Source: Symsagittifera roscoffensis (Eukaryota; Xenacoelomorpha; Acoela; Convolutidae). Taken from it: a stretch of 64,000 nt of DNA. The position numbers and the translations under genes are program-made. Below are positions 16,897 through 24,929 of this stretch, one piece after another; position 1 is the first letter of the stretch, and each line of letters opens with the position of its first letter. The stretch is from positions 50,048 to 114,047 of the forward strand of contig NW_026970879.1 of the NCBI RefSeq assembly GCF_963678635.1, given 5' to 3'. The notes beneath the pieces are model-generated. The model saw nothing but the letters and a program-made list of their open reading frames with translations, did not search any database and was not told the origin of the DNA.

Positions 16897-17430
16897 ATGA
16901 AAAAAATTATAATTATTGTTACATGTTTATTACTTTATTCATGTGGTCAAATGGATAAACTCATACCGAGTTTTGGATATAATAAAGATAATCAATCTAC
17001 TTCTAGTTCTGATACTTTAAGTCAATCTATAGGTTATGCTAGTGTATCTGCCACATTAGGGGAAAACCAATCTAAAAGTTATAATAAATCAAATATCACA
17101 TCCAATGATTTAAATAATGAAATGGAACTTGCACAAAACACTAGTGCAACCAATTTTGGTGGTTCTCATGTTGATAATAGTAAAAAAAAAATAATATCAA
17201 ATACTAACAAAGATAATGAAGAAACATTTTATCGTAGTTCGGCTAATCAAATTATTTATAATAGAATGACATTATTTGAATTATTATGTATTTTATGTTT
17301 TATGGCATTTGTTGCTGGTGTTATAACTTATAGTGCTTATCATGTCGGACTTATCACTGGGAAATTAAAAAATAAAATGAATAATATAAAAAATAAATAT
17401 AATAATTGTAAAAAAAATAATGAGGTATAA
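16897..17430 (+). CDS. Lipoprotein with C-terminal membrane segment; candidate unimolecular spanin
   Basis: 177 residues. N-terminal signal (MKKIIIIVTCLLLYSC) ends in a lipobox with Cys16. The middle is polar, Ser/Asn-rich and without Cys. A hydrophobic segment near residues 127-150 (LFELLCILCFMAFVAGVITY) is followed by a basic Asn/Lys tail. An outer-membrane lipid anchor plus C-terminal inner-membrane segment is the u-spanin layout, which fuses the two membranes at lysis; a superinfection-exclusion lipoprotein is the main alternative. First gene of the plus-strand cassette. Variable between units at three residues. Confidence 0.5.
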   Translation: MKKIIIIVTCLLLYSCGQMDKLIPSFGYNKDNQSTSSSDTLSQSIGYASVSATLGENQSKSYNKSNITSNDLNNEMELAQNTSATNFGGSHVDNSKKKIISNTNKDNEETFYRSSANQIIYNRMTLFELLCILCFMAFVAGVITYSAYHVGLITGKLKNKMNNIKNKYNNCKKNNEV

Positions 17431-17431
17431 A

Positions 17432-17818
17432 ATGCTTAAAAAAGAAAATAAAATTATAATTTTAATACTAACAATTATTTGTGTTATATGGTTATTTATA
17501 GGAATTTATCATTTAATAATAAAACAATCAATAAATACATATATCGCAGATTTATTACTTAGTCCTTTATCATTATTTTATATATATAAAATTATAAAAG
17601 ATAATAATTTTACAGGCAATATAAAATTAAAATTTTCATTATTTTTTTTATTTAATGGGGTATTTTTTTTATTATGGAATTGTGTTACATTAATGTTAAA
17701 TAATAATATAGAAAGTCTTGATACATTTTATTTTTTTTCTGATTTTTTAATGATTATTTTATCATTATTATTATGTGATAAAGATATATGTATTAAAATT
17801 CAAAAATTTTTTAAATGA
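17432..17818 (+). CDS. Small polytopic membrane protein (about four segments)
   Basis: 128 residues from the ATG at 17432, which has a GAGG site six bases upstream. The ATG at 17420 is in frame but overlaps that site. Hydrophobic stretches: IIILILTIICVIWLFIGIYH, then IADLLLSPLSLFYIYKI, LFFLFNGVFFLLWNCVTLML and FSDFLMIILSLLLC. No family recognised. Coupled to the genes on both sides by overlaps. Candidate holin or exclusion protein by context only. The most variable small protein between units. Confidence 0.6.
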   Translation: MLKKENKIIILILTIICVIWLFIGIYHLIIKQSINTYIADLLLSPLSLFYIYKIIKDNNFTGNIKLKFSLFFLFNGVFFLLWNCVTLMLNNNIESLDTFYFFSDFLMIILSLLLCDKDICIKIQKFFK

Positions 17819-18297
17819 GAAATAATAAAAATAAATTATATATAATTGATATTGGATGTATTATCTTATTAATTATCAAATTAACAAAAATCATTATGGG
17901 AATTAAAGTGATGTTGACAAAATATCCAATTAAAGAAAATATAATTATTACTATATGTGCTACAGGATCATTTTTTTGGTTTTGTTATTTTATAAAAAAT
18001 ACTCAAGTTTATATTTTTATTGAATCCATAGAATCAATATTAACATTTGTATTATTTACATTACTTGGTATATATATTGTTTATAAAAATTTATATTTAA
18101 AAATAAACATTACAATTTTTTATTCAATAGTATTAATTGCAATTGGTTTTATAGATGCTTTACTTGATATATCAATTTTAAATAACTTAACATCTTATGA
18201 TAGTTCAGTTACTTATGCCATTATATGCGATACTTTTTATATTATTGCTGGAATTATTTTATTATTTTTATTAATAAATCATCAAAAAAATAAATAA
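17815..18297 (+). CDS. Small polytopic membrane protein (about five segments)
   Basis: 160 residues. Start ATG overlaps the previous stop (ATGA). Hydrophobic stretches include LYIIDIGCIILLIIKLTKII, ICATGSFFWFCYFI, SILTFVLFTLLGIYIV, FYSIVLIAIGFIDALL and FYIIAGIILLFLLI. No catalytic motif and no family recognised. It resembles its upstream neighbour in size and hydrophobicity, so the two may form one complex. Protein identical in unit 2 although its neighbours vary. Confidence 0.6.
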   Translation: MRNNKNKLYIIDIGCIILLIIKLTKIIMGIKVMLTKYPIKENIIITICATGSFFWFCYFIKNTQVYIFIESIESILTFVLFTLLGIYIVYKNLYLKINITIFYSIVLIAIGFIDALLDISILNNLTSYDSSVTYAIICDTFYIIAGIILLFLLINHQKNK

Positions 18298-18394
18298 AAT
18301 CAAATCAAACCAAATCAAATATTATCAAAATACATTACAAATTTTAAAAGTAATGGTATTTCTTAAACCTTTATAATTCAATATATTTAAAGAA

Positions 18395-18436
18395 TATGGC
18401 ACATAGTGGCATATTAATAGTAATAGTATGGCACAT
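18395..18436. repeat. TATGGCACAT direct repeats
   Basis: TATGGCACAT occurs at 18395-18404 and 18427-18436, with a related GTGGCATAT between them. The repeated TGGCA core starts at 10 and 22 base spacings, near one and two helical turns. Could be iterons or operator half-sites. Confidence 0.5.
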
Positions 18437-18689
18437 TTTAATTAAAACCATAAAAATACAAAAATACTTATGGAATATTAAAACTATTCAAAATAATAAA
18501 AATAATTAAGATGTGTAAATCCACTACACTCAATAATTTTAATTATAGCATTTAAATTGATTTTAAGGCTCATTCATGGCTTTTTTATTCATTTTATAAC
18601 ACTATGTATAACAAATAAATTATCAATCAACCTTGATACCTTTATGTTGATTTTTAAATATTATCCAAAAAAATAATTTTATATTTTAT

Positions 18690-19020
18690 CATAAACCCTA
18701 TAAAAACATAGATTTGTGTTTATGATGTGTTTATTGAAGCTATATAAATCAATGCTTTTAAGACATTTTTATTTCATAAAAACATAAAAACATAACCCCC
18801 TATATATATAATTTATATATTTATATATATATATATATGTATTTATGTGTTTATTGTAATATTTATTTTTAATATTATTTTAATGTTTATATTTATATTT
18901 ATATATATATATTTATATTATTATACGGGGGTTATGTTTTTATGGGTTTATTGGGTAAAAATGTTTAAAAATTCCTTTATTTATATAGCTTTCAATAAAC
19001 ACAAATATTTGGGTTTTATG
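18690..19020. repeat. Large nested inverted repeat (candidate origin)
   Basis: Three matched arm pairs share one centre near 18864. The innermost is perfect over 18 bases: CATAAAAACATAACCCCC at 18783-18800 and its complement at 18927-18944. The middle pair, 18726-18749 and 18979-19002, differs by one inserted A. The outer pair is CATAAACCC at 18690 and the complement of CATAAAACCC at 19011. The 126-base loop is nearly pure A/T with TATATA runs. Also present at 51648-51978 in unit 2. Confidence 0.7.
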
Positions 19021-19064
19021 TGTGTTTATATATGTTTTTATTAGAAAATAAAGCAAAAATTTGT

Positions 19065-19102
19065 TTATTTAATTTTAATATTCATTATTTAATTTTAATA
19101 TT
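19065..19102. repeat. 18-bp direct repeat pair, 20-bp period
   Basis: TTATTTAATTTTAATATT is found at 19065-19082 and exactly again at 19085-19102. The 20-base period places both on the same helical face, as iterons are. Low complexity makes chance possible. Confidence 0.45.
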
Positions 19103-19165
19103 TGTTATCTCATAATGTTGATTATTTAATAATATTTATTATTTTATAATATTTAAATATTTTTG

Positions 19166-19194
19166 TTGACTTTTAGTTTTTAGTTAAATATACT
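19166..19194 (+). promoter_or_regulatory. Strong sigma-70-type promoter of the replication operon
   Basis: TTGACT (19166-19171), a 17-base spacer, then TATACT (19189-19194). This is the best consensus match in the unit and is just upstream of the primase gene. An ATCAA-5-TTGAT dyad at 19201-19215, at the expected start of transcription, could be an operator. Confidence 0.7.
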
Positions 19195-19249
19195 AGTGAT
19201 ATCAAATTGGTTGATAGTAAAGTGTTGGATCTTTGCTAACAATTTTTTT

Positions 19250-19287
19250 TTGGGGTGAGGTCTTATCCACCTATCCAACCACCCCAA
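19250..19287 (+). promoter_or_regulatory. Hairpin in the primase leader
   Basis: TTGGGGTG (19250-19257) pairs exactly with CACCCCAA (19280-19287), enclosing a 22-base loop with a further AGGT/ACCT pairing. It is strikingly GC-rich for this genome. It lies just before the AGGA ribosome site, so it may control translation or bind a protein. No U-run follows, so it is not a standard terminator. Confidence 0.5.
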
Positions 19288-19302
19288 TTAGGATAATTTC
19301 TT

Positions 19303-20175
19303 ATGAATATAAATAAATTTAACCAATTTATGCTCGATATTGGTTATATATTGCCAAAAAATTTTAATTATAATATTACGATTGAATCAATATATAGATT
19401 TGCTGATATAAATAAAATTTCAAATAATAAAAATTTATGGATAAAAAATATAGATAATAATAAATTTGTTTTTGGTGATTGGTCAACAGATCAAAAATAT
19501 ATTTATATTGATAGTGAAAAACAAAGTCTAGAAAAAATAGAATTTAATAATATTGAATATAAAAAAGCAAAAATTGAAAAAGAAAATATACAAATTCAAA
19601 AATCAAAAAGTTTAAAAAAATTTTATAATAATTTACCTTATGCCAATAATAATCACCCATATTTAATTAAAAAGAAAATTAAAAACCATAAAATGTTGCG
19701 TCAAAAAGATAATATGCTGGTAATTCCTTTGTTTGGAATAGAAAAAAATTTTATTGGAGTAATTCAATCATTGCAATATATTTGTAATAATGGTTCTAAA
19801 ATATTTGCAAAAGGAGCTAAATTTCAAGGTTCTTGGCTTCCATTAAACGAATCTTCTAATAAAAATTTTATATTTTGCGAGGGTTTTGCCACAGGAAGTA
19901 GTATATTAAATGAAGTAGAAAAAAATAAAATAGATGTTACAGTCATAAGTTGTTTTAATTCAAGCAATATTATTAATATTGTTAAATTTATTAATTATCA
20001 ATATAACGATGCCAATCTTTATATATATGCTGATAATGATATTCATAATGGTGGTTTAAATTTTGCAAAAAAAACACAACAATGTATTTCTAAAGTAAAA
20101 ATAATCTTACCCCCTTTAACGGAGGAACAAAAACACAATGGTTTAAGTGACTGGAATGATTATTTAAATTGTTAA
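19303..20175 (+). CDS. Toprim-domain primase
   Basis: 290 residues. The Toprim domain occupies roughly residues 185-290: FIFCEGFATGSSIL carries the catalytic Glu, LYIYADNDIHNGGLNFAKK the Asp pair, and GLSDWNDYL closes the domain, as in TraC/P4-type and DUF7146-type primases. The N-terminal part is charged and lacks a visible zinc-binding motif. It probably makes replication primers with the DUF3987 protein behind it. AGGA site eight bases before the ATG. Confidence 0.8.
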   Translation: MNINKFNQFMLDIGYILPKNFNYNITIESIYRFADINKISNNKNLWIKNIDNNKFVFGDWSTDQKYIYIDSEKQSLEKIEFNNIEYKKAKIEKENIQIQKSKSLKKFYNNLPYANNNHPYLIKKKIKNHKMLRQKDNMLVIPLFGIEKNFIGVIQSLQYICNNGSKIFAKGAKFQGSWLPLNESSNKNFIFCEGFATGSSILNEVEKNKIDVTVISCFNSSNIINIVKFINYQYNDANLYIYADNDIHNGGLNFAKKTQQCISKVKIILPPLTEEQKHNGLSDWNDYLNC

Positions 20176-20201
20176 TTTGTAAAATAAAAAAAGGATAAAA
20201 A

Positions 20202-21587
20202 ATGGATAAATTAATAAAAAATATTGTTAAAAAAGAAGATTTTAAATTAATGAATAATGTTAATACTTATACAAACAACAATCAAGCAGATGTAAGTATA
20301 GTATCAATAATTAAAAATAATGAAATTAATAAAATAAAAAATTTATTAAAAAAATTAGAAAATACTAAAGATCGTGAAGAAACTATTAAATTAAATCAAG
20401 AATTTAATTTATTCCCTACAAAAAATGGTTTTTTTAAAGAAGTATTTGAAACATTTAAATATAACTGTTTATTTAAACAAGATATTTTATCTTTAGGAGC
20501 TTCTATTTCAATACTTTCACATTGTTTTAGCAAAAAATATAAAATTATGTTTAACAATTTTGTTACACCTTTAAATCTTTATATTCTTTCAATTGCTGAA
20601 ACTGGTAGAGGTAAAGATTCTGCCAATGCTTTAATAAAACAAATTTTAGCAAATAATTATCTTACTCAAGCGGATGTGGTTGGTAAAGTCTCAAGTGGTG
20701 AAGCCATTGAAGATGCTTTAGTTAGAAAGAATAATCGTTATGCTGTACTGGATGAGGTTTCGCATTTTTTTAAATCTATGAAAACAAATCAATATCAATC
20801 AAATATTGAAAGCATTTTATTAGAATTATATACGGCGAGTCGAGGAGTATATTATCCACGCTCAAAAGCCAATCAAGAAAATGATACATTACCTATCAAT
20901 AATCCTATTTTAAATTTTTATGGAACTACTACTCCTACAAGTTTATTTGATGTGTTGAAATCAAAAGATATTGCTTCAGGTTTACTACCTAGATTTTTAT
21001 TATTTTCTAGCGAAATGATTAATCAAAAAGCATATGTAAAAAGAAATATAAAAAAAATTGATTATCAATTTATATCTGATCAAATTGAAAATATTTTAAT
21101 TCCTGAAGCTTTCCCAATTAGCATATTATTACATGATGATGCGATTGAATATTATTATGACAAAATTGATGAATATGCCAATATTGCAAATGAAATTAAA
21201 AGATCAATATTTTCTCGAGTTTGTGAAAATGGATTAAAAATTGCTGGTATTTTAGCTGTATGCGATAATAAATTAAAACCAGTTATAAATATTAAACATT
21301 TGGAATATGGAATTGCTTTATCGAGTTATTCTGCTAGTCAATTATATAGTTTTGTTACCAGTTATATGAGTGAATCAACACGCCATACCCTTTTTAATGA
21401 GATTTTTAATTTTATTAAAAAAAATAATGGTTGTACTAAAACTATGATAAATAAAGCGTTTAGAAAAATTACACCTAGTCAAAGAGATGAAATTTTATTG
21501 GATTTAATACAACAAGAAGAAATTGAAAAATTCAATGCAAAAAAAGGAGAAAGAACTTTTTTTAAATATTATGTAATAAATAAATAA
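20202..21587 (+). CDS. DUF3987-family replication protein (helicase-like ATPase)
   Basis: 461 residues. A P-loop variant AETGRGKDS at residues 132-140 follows LNLYILSI; a Walker B-like NRYAVLDEVSHFF lies around 178-190; LLELYTASRGVYYPRS and FYGTTTPTSLFDVL follow. The C-terminal part (FNFIKKNNGCTKTMINKAF, then DEILLDLIQQEEIEKF) looks like a winged helix. These proteins are paired with Toprim primases in phages and islands, as here. Confidence 0.8.
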   Translation: MDKLIKNIVKKEDFKLMNNVNTYTNNNQADVSIVSIIKNNEINKIKNLLKKLENTKDREETIKLNQEFNLFPTKNGFFKEVFETFKYNCLFKQDILSLGASISILSHCFSKKYKIMFNNFVTPLNLYILSIAETGRGKDSANALIKQILANNYLTQADVVGKVSSGEAIEDALVRKNNRYAVLDEVSHFFKSMKTNQYQSNIESILLELYTASRGVYYPRSKANQENDTLPINNPILNFYGTTTPTSLFDVLKSKDIASGLLPRFLLFSSEMINQKAYVKRNIKKIDYQFISDQIENILIPEAFPISILLHDDAIEYYYDKIDEYANIANEIKRSIFSRVCENGLKIAGILAVCDNKLKPVINIKHLEYGIALSSYSASQLYSFVTSYMSESTRHTLFNEIFNFIKKNNGCTKTMINKAFRKITPSQRDEILLDLIQQEEIEKFNAKKGERTFFKYYVINK

Positions 21588-21672
21588 AAAAAGTTGTATT
21601 TTTATAAAAATAATTATATAATGATTAAATAAATAAAATATAAAATACTTATAATAATTAACAAGGATAAAT
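21588..21672 (+). promoter_or_regulatory. Intergenic promoter region, copy 1 of a repeated promoter
   Basis: TTGTAT (21594-21599), 17-base spacer, TATAAT (21617-21622), in front of the Gp157-like gene. Bases 21598-21613 contain TATTTTTATAAAAATA-type symmetry, a palindrome inside the spacer. Almost the same 40 bases recur at 25344-25384. Confidence 0.65.
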
Positions 21673-22188
21673 ATGAACAATCAAATATATTATATAAAAG
21701 AAGAAATTAAAAATTTAAATAGTTATGTTTTGAATGGCGATTCTTATTTACATTTAGATACATTAGAACATATAACTTGTGAAGAATATGACGCTATGCT
21801 TGCTAAAGCATTTAATAATAAAGAAGAAGCTATTAGATATTTATGCTTATCAATTATTGAAGAAAAATCTAAATTATTAATTATTGATAATGAGATTGAA
21901 AGATTAAAAAAATTAAAAAATAACAAAAAAAGAAAAATTGAAAATATTACAAATATGATTCGTAATAATTGCAATAGCAATATTGATTTTGAAGTTTTTC
22001 AATTATTTTTTAGAAAAGGTGTTGATAGTGTTGAAATAACAGATGAGTCAATAATTCCAAATAAATACAAAAAAGAAGTTATAACTTATCAAATTAATAA
22101 AAACGAAATTAAAAAAGATTTAAAAAATAATAATTTAATTAATGGAGCAACATTAGTAACAGGTAAAAAATCAGTAATAATTAAATAA
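21673..22188 (+). CDS. Siphovirus Gp157-like protein
   Basis: 171 residues. N-terminal helical part with LEHITCEEYDAMLAKAF, central coil IDNEIERLKKLKNNKKRKIE, then DFEVFQLFFRKGVDSVEITD, IPNKYKKEV and NEIKKDLKNNNLINGATLVT, ending SVIIK. This order matches Gp157, typically found next to recombination ATPases and SSB-like DUF669 proteins and associated with phage replication/resistance to host defence; the function is not settled. Confidence 0.82.
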   Translation: MNNQIYYIKEEIKNLNSYVLNGDSYLHLDTLEHITCEEYDAMLAKAFNNKEEAIRYLCLSIIEEKSKLLIIDNEIERLKKLKNNKKRKIENITNMIRNNCNSNIDFEVFQLFFRKGVDSVEITDESIIPNKYKKEVITYQINKNEIKKDLKNNNLINGATLVTGKKSVIIK

Positions 22189-22206
22189 AAAAAGGAGAAT
22201 AAAAAA

Positions 22207-22926
22207 ATGATAGATTTAAATAATTTAGAAACACCTAAAAAACCTAAAAAACTTATTGGCACTATTTATGGTGGTGCTGGTGTTGGTAAAACATATCTTG
22301 CAAGTAATTGTGAAAAACCTGTACTATTGCGTATCGAAGATGGGTCGGCAAGTCTTTCAGATCAAGATATAAAAATGTTGCCTTGTATCAATGAACCAAT
22401 TGATGTGTTTATGCAAATAAAAACATTACTTGATCAAGATCATAATTTCAAAACACTGATTATTGATTCTGTAAGTAAATTTGATGAATTGTCAATTGCA
22501 GAATATTTATTCCAAAATAAAGGTTTAAAATTATCTGATAATGATTATGCGGGATATGAGTTTTTATATTCTAGACATAGAAGTTTATCAAATGCTTGTG
22601 CTAAATTATCAACAAATAAAAATATGAATATTATTTTTATATCTCATGAAAAAGCAACTCAAGTAGGTCGTGATAGTAAACAACTACAAATGACACTTAA
22701 AATGTCACCAAAATCAGCGCGTTATTATATTGATGATGTGGATTTTGTTGGGTATTTGCAACCTGCTGATTTAATATCTGCAGAAGGTAAAAGATCAAGA
22801 GTTATAAAAATGGATGTTGATTCTAACCTTAACAATCAATCAAAAAATAGATTTGACTTAAAAAATAGGGAGGTAATTGCAAAAAATACAACATTAGAAA
22901 ATATCTTTTTAAACAAAAACCAATAA
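22207..22926 (+). CDS. Sak4-like RecA-fold ATPase (phage nucleotide-binding protein)
   Basis: 239 residues. Walker A GGAGVGKT at about 23-30, an EDGSASL sensor-like loop after it, Walker B FKTLIIDSVSKFDE at about 80-93, and IIFISHEKATQVGRD. These are the landmarks of the AAA_24/Sak4 family of single-strand annealing or recombination ATPases. It lies between Gp157 and DUF669 genes, the standard neighbourhood. An AAAGGAG ribosome site precedes it. Confidence 0.85.
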   Translation: MIDLNNLETPKKPKKLIGTIYGGAGVGKTYLASNCEKPVLLRIEDGSASLSDQDIKMLPCINEPIDVFMQIKTLLDQDHNFKTLIIDSVSKFDELSIAEYLFQNKGLKLSDNDYAGYEFLYSRHRSLSNACAKLSTNKNMNIIFISHEKATQVGRDSKQLQMTLKMSPKSARYYIDDVDFVGYLQPADLISAEGKRSRVIKMDVDSNLNNQSKNRFDLKNREVIAKNTTLENIFLNKNQ

Positions 22927-22938
22927 GGAAATAATACA

Positions 22939-23376
22939 ATGAATTTTAATGATTTTAATTTTAACGAAGCAGTAATTAAAGATTTTCAAACATATGAAAA
23001 TGGCGAATATCCTGTATGTGTTGATAATGCTAGTGTCGATGATTCGCAAAACCCTATCATTACTTTAAAAATTAAGCTTAGATTTTTATCTGGAAAATAT
23101 CAAGGTAATTTTATATATGATAATTTATTATTAAATTCTGATGATACAAGTAATTTCAGATTATCTATAGCTAAACAAAGAATGAATGATTTTAATAATT
23201 TTTTAGAAAAACCTTTAAATTCTGCAGAAGAATTAATCGATAATTGTTTTATAATTGTAATTAAAAATACTACAAAAAATGACAAAACTTATTGTAATAT
23301 TTCTTATTATAAAAAATATGATTCAACTATAAAAGATGATTCACCTATAAAAGATGATTTTAATATACCATTTTAA
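22939..23376 (+). CDS. DUF669-family protein with SSB-like acidic tip
   Basis: 145 residues. The N-terminal two thirds are beta-rich with ITLKIKLRFLSGKYQGNFIY, a DUF669-type OB-fold pattern. The last residues, KDDSPIKDDFNIPF, imitate the DDDIPF-type C-terminal tip by which SSB recruits partners. It is next to the Sak4-like ATPase and a helicase, so it likely coats single-stranded DNA at the fork or in recombination. Confidence 0.72.
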   Translation: MNFNDFNFNEAVIKDFQTYENGEYPVCVDNASVDDSQNPIITLKIKLRFLSGKYQGNFIYDNLLLNSDDTSNFRLSIAKQRMNDFNNFLEKPLNSAEELIDNCFIIVIKNTTKNDKTYCNISYYKKYDSTIKDDSPIKDDFNIPF

Positions 23377-23396
23377 AAAAAAAGGACAATTAAAAA

Positions 23397-24929
23397 ATGA
23401 TACTTTATGATTATCAAAAAAATGCAGTTGCATCTACTTATCAATATTTAAAAGAGAAAAAAGGTGTATCCCCATTAATCATTGCACCAACTGGTGCAGG
23501 TAAAAGTATCATTATTGCTCAAATTATAAAAGATACATATAAGCATAAAAGAATTTTAAAATTAACTCACAAAAAAGATCTTTTAGTACAAAATTATAAT
23601 AAAGTTTCTAAAATTATACCAAATATAGATATTGGTTTTTATTGTGCTGGTATGAAAAAAAAAGATACTAAAACAAATATTATATTTGCCAGTATTCAAT
23701 CTATAGCTAAAAATATTAACAAATTTAAAGCATTTGATTTAATTCTTATTGATGAAGCTCATTTGATAAATATAAATTCAGAATCTCAATATAAAAAAGT
23801 TTTAGACTTTTTAAAAAAATGTAATTCAAATCTTAAATGTATCGGATTAACTGCGACACCTTATCGTGTAGATTGTGGATATTTATATGGGCAAAACAAT
23901 TCTTTTTTTGATGGTGTAAGTTTTGATATTAAAATAAATTATTTAATTAAAAATAATTATTTATGTAATCCTACATCAATTGCTTCACAAGTTAATATTA
24001 ATACTCAATCAATTCCAATTAAAAATAATAAATATAATCAAAAAGCACATGAAATGGCTTTTAGTCGTGAATTTATCAAGACATTACAAGAAATCACTTA
24101 TAAAACTCAACATAGAAAAAAAGTAATAATTTTTTGTAGTGGTGTTGATCATGCTAAAAATGTACATTTACATATGCCTAATAGCGAAATTGTTACAGGA
24201 ACAACGATTAACCGTGAAAAGATTTTATCAAGATTTTTAAATAATGAATTTAAATTTTTAATAAATGTTGATGTTTTAACAACTGGTTTTGATGACCCTG
24301 CAATCGATTGTGTTGTCATTTTAAGGGCAATATTAAGTCCAAGCTTGTTTGTGCAAATTTGTGGGCGTGGCTTGCGTATTGCTCCAAATAAAAAAGATTG
24401 TTTAATTTTAGATTTTGGTCATAATTTTGAGCGGCATGGTTGTATTGATGATATACAAGTTAAAATTCCAAAAGGAAAAAATGAAAAAAGAGAAAAAATA
24501 GAAAAACAAAATGCTAAAAAATGCAACAAATGTTGTGTTATTAATAAAATACAAGCTAAAGTATGTATTAGATGTGGAGAACCTTTTAATAATCAATTAA
24601 CTAATTTTAATTATTCTGGTAATATATTAACTAATGCTCAAACATCTAATGTTATTAAAATTATTTATACATTTGTAAAAAATAAAAAAGATATAGAAAT
24701 GTTGAAAATATCATATCTTATTACTGGTTTTAAAATTATTCAAGAATTTATTTGTTTAGATCATTATGGTTATGCTTATAAAATAGCAATTCAAAAAGTA
24801 CGGGCTTTAAAAGGAACAGCCAAAAATATTAATGAAGCTAAATCACAATTTAAATTGTGGAAACAACCAACAAAAATTACTTATATAAAAAAAGATGGTT
24901 TTTATAATATTATTAATAAGGAATTTTAA
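23397..24929 (+). CDS. DEAD/DEAH-box superfamily 2 helicase
   Basis: 510 residues. Motif I APTGAGKS at 30-37, motif II LILIDEAHL near 120, motif III GLTATPYR near 150, motif V VDVLTTGFDDPAIDCVVIL near 287-305 and motif VI QICGRGLRIAP near 320. A four-Cys segment CNKCCVINKIQAKVCIRCGE (about 380-399) looks like a zinc ribbon. The C-terminal tail resembles Sak/ResIII-type phage helicases. It may unwind the origin or assist recombination. Fused end to end with the RusA-like gene. Confidence 0.9.
   Translation: MILYDYQKNAVASTYQYLKEKKGVSPLIIAPTGAGKSIIIAQIIKDTYKHKRILKLTHKKDLLVQNYNKVSKIIPNIDIGFYCAGMKKKDTKTNIIFASIQSIAKNINKFKAFDLILIDEAHLININSESQYKKVLDFLKKCNSNLKCIGLTATPYRVDCGYLYGQNNSFFDGVSFDIKINYLIKNNYLCNPTSIASQVNINTQSIPIKNNKYNQKAHEMAFSREFIKTLQEITYKTQHRKKVIIFCSGVDHAKNVHLHMPNSEIVTGTTINREKILSRFLNNEFKFLINVDVLTTGFDDPAIDCVVILRAILSPSLFVQICGRGLRIAPNKKDCLILDFGHNFERHGCIDDIQVKIPKGKNEKREKIEKQNAKKCNKCCVINKIQAKVCIRCGEPFNNQLTNFNYSGNILTNAQTSNVIKIIYTFVKNKKDIEMLKISYLITGFKIIQEFICLDHYGYAYKIAIQKVRALKGTAKNINEAKSQFKLWKQPTKITYIKKDGFYNIINKEF

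Larger units (their letters stand above)
18298..19302. other. 1-kb gene-free region, candidate replication origin and early control region
   Basis: No supported gene in 1,005 bases. From left to right: AAATCAA-type repeats (18298-18322), two TATGGCACAT repeats, a large nested inverted repeat (18690-19020) around a TATATA-rich centre, two 18-bp direct repeats spaced 20 bases, a strong promoter, and a structured leader before the primase gene. AT-rich DNA with repeats next to replication genes is the usual makeup of a phage origin. Only one point difference from unit 2 was seen. Confidence 0.6.

Noticed and set aside
18847-19044. 65-codon plus-strand frame in the gene-free region
   Set aside because: It lies within the loop and right arm of the inverted repeat, has low-complexity Ile/Phe/Tyr composition and no ribosome site.
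18298-19302. CRISPR array or tRNA gene in the 1-kb gene-free region
   Set aside because: Repeats are too few and irregularly spaced for an array, and no cloverleaf with a CCA-type end could be found.
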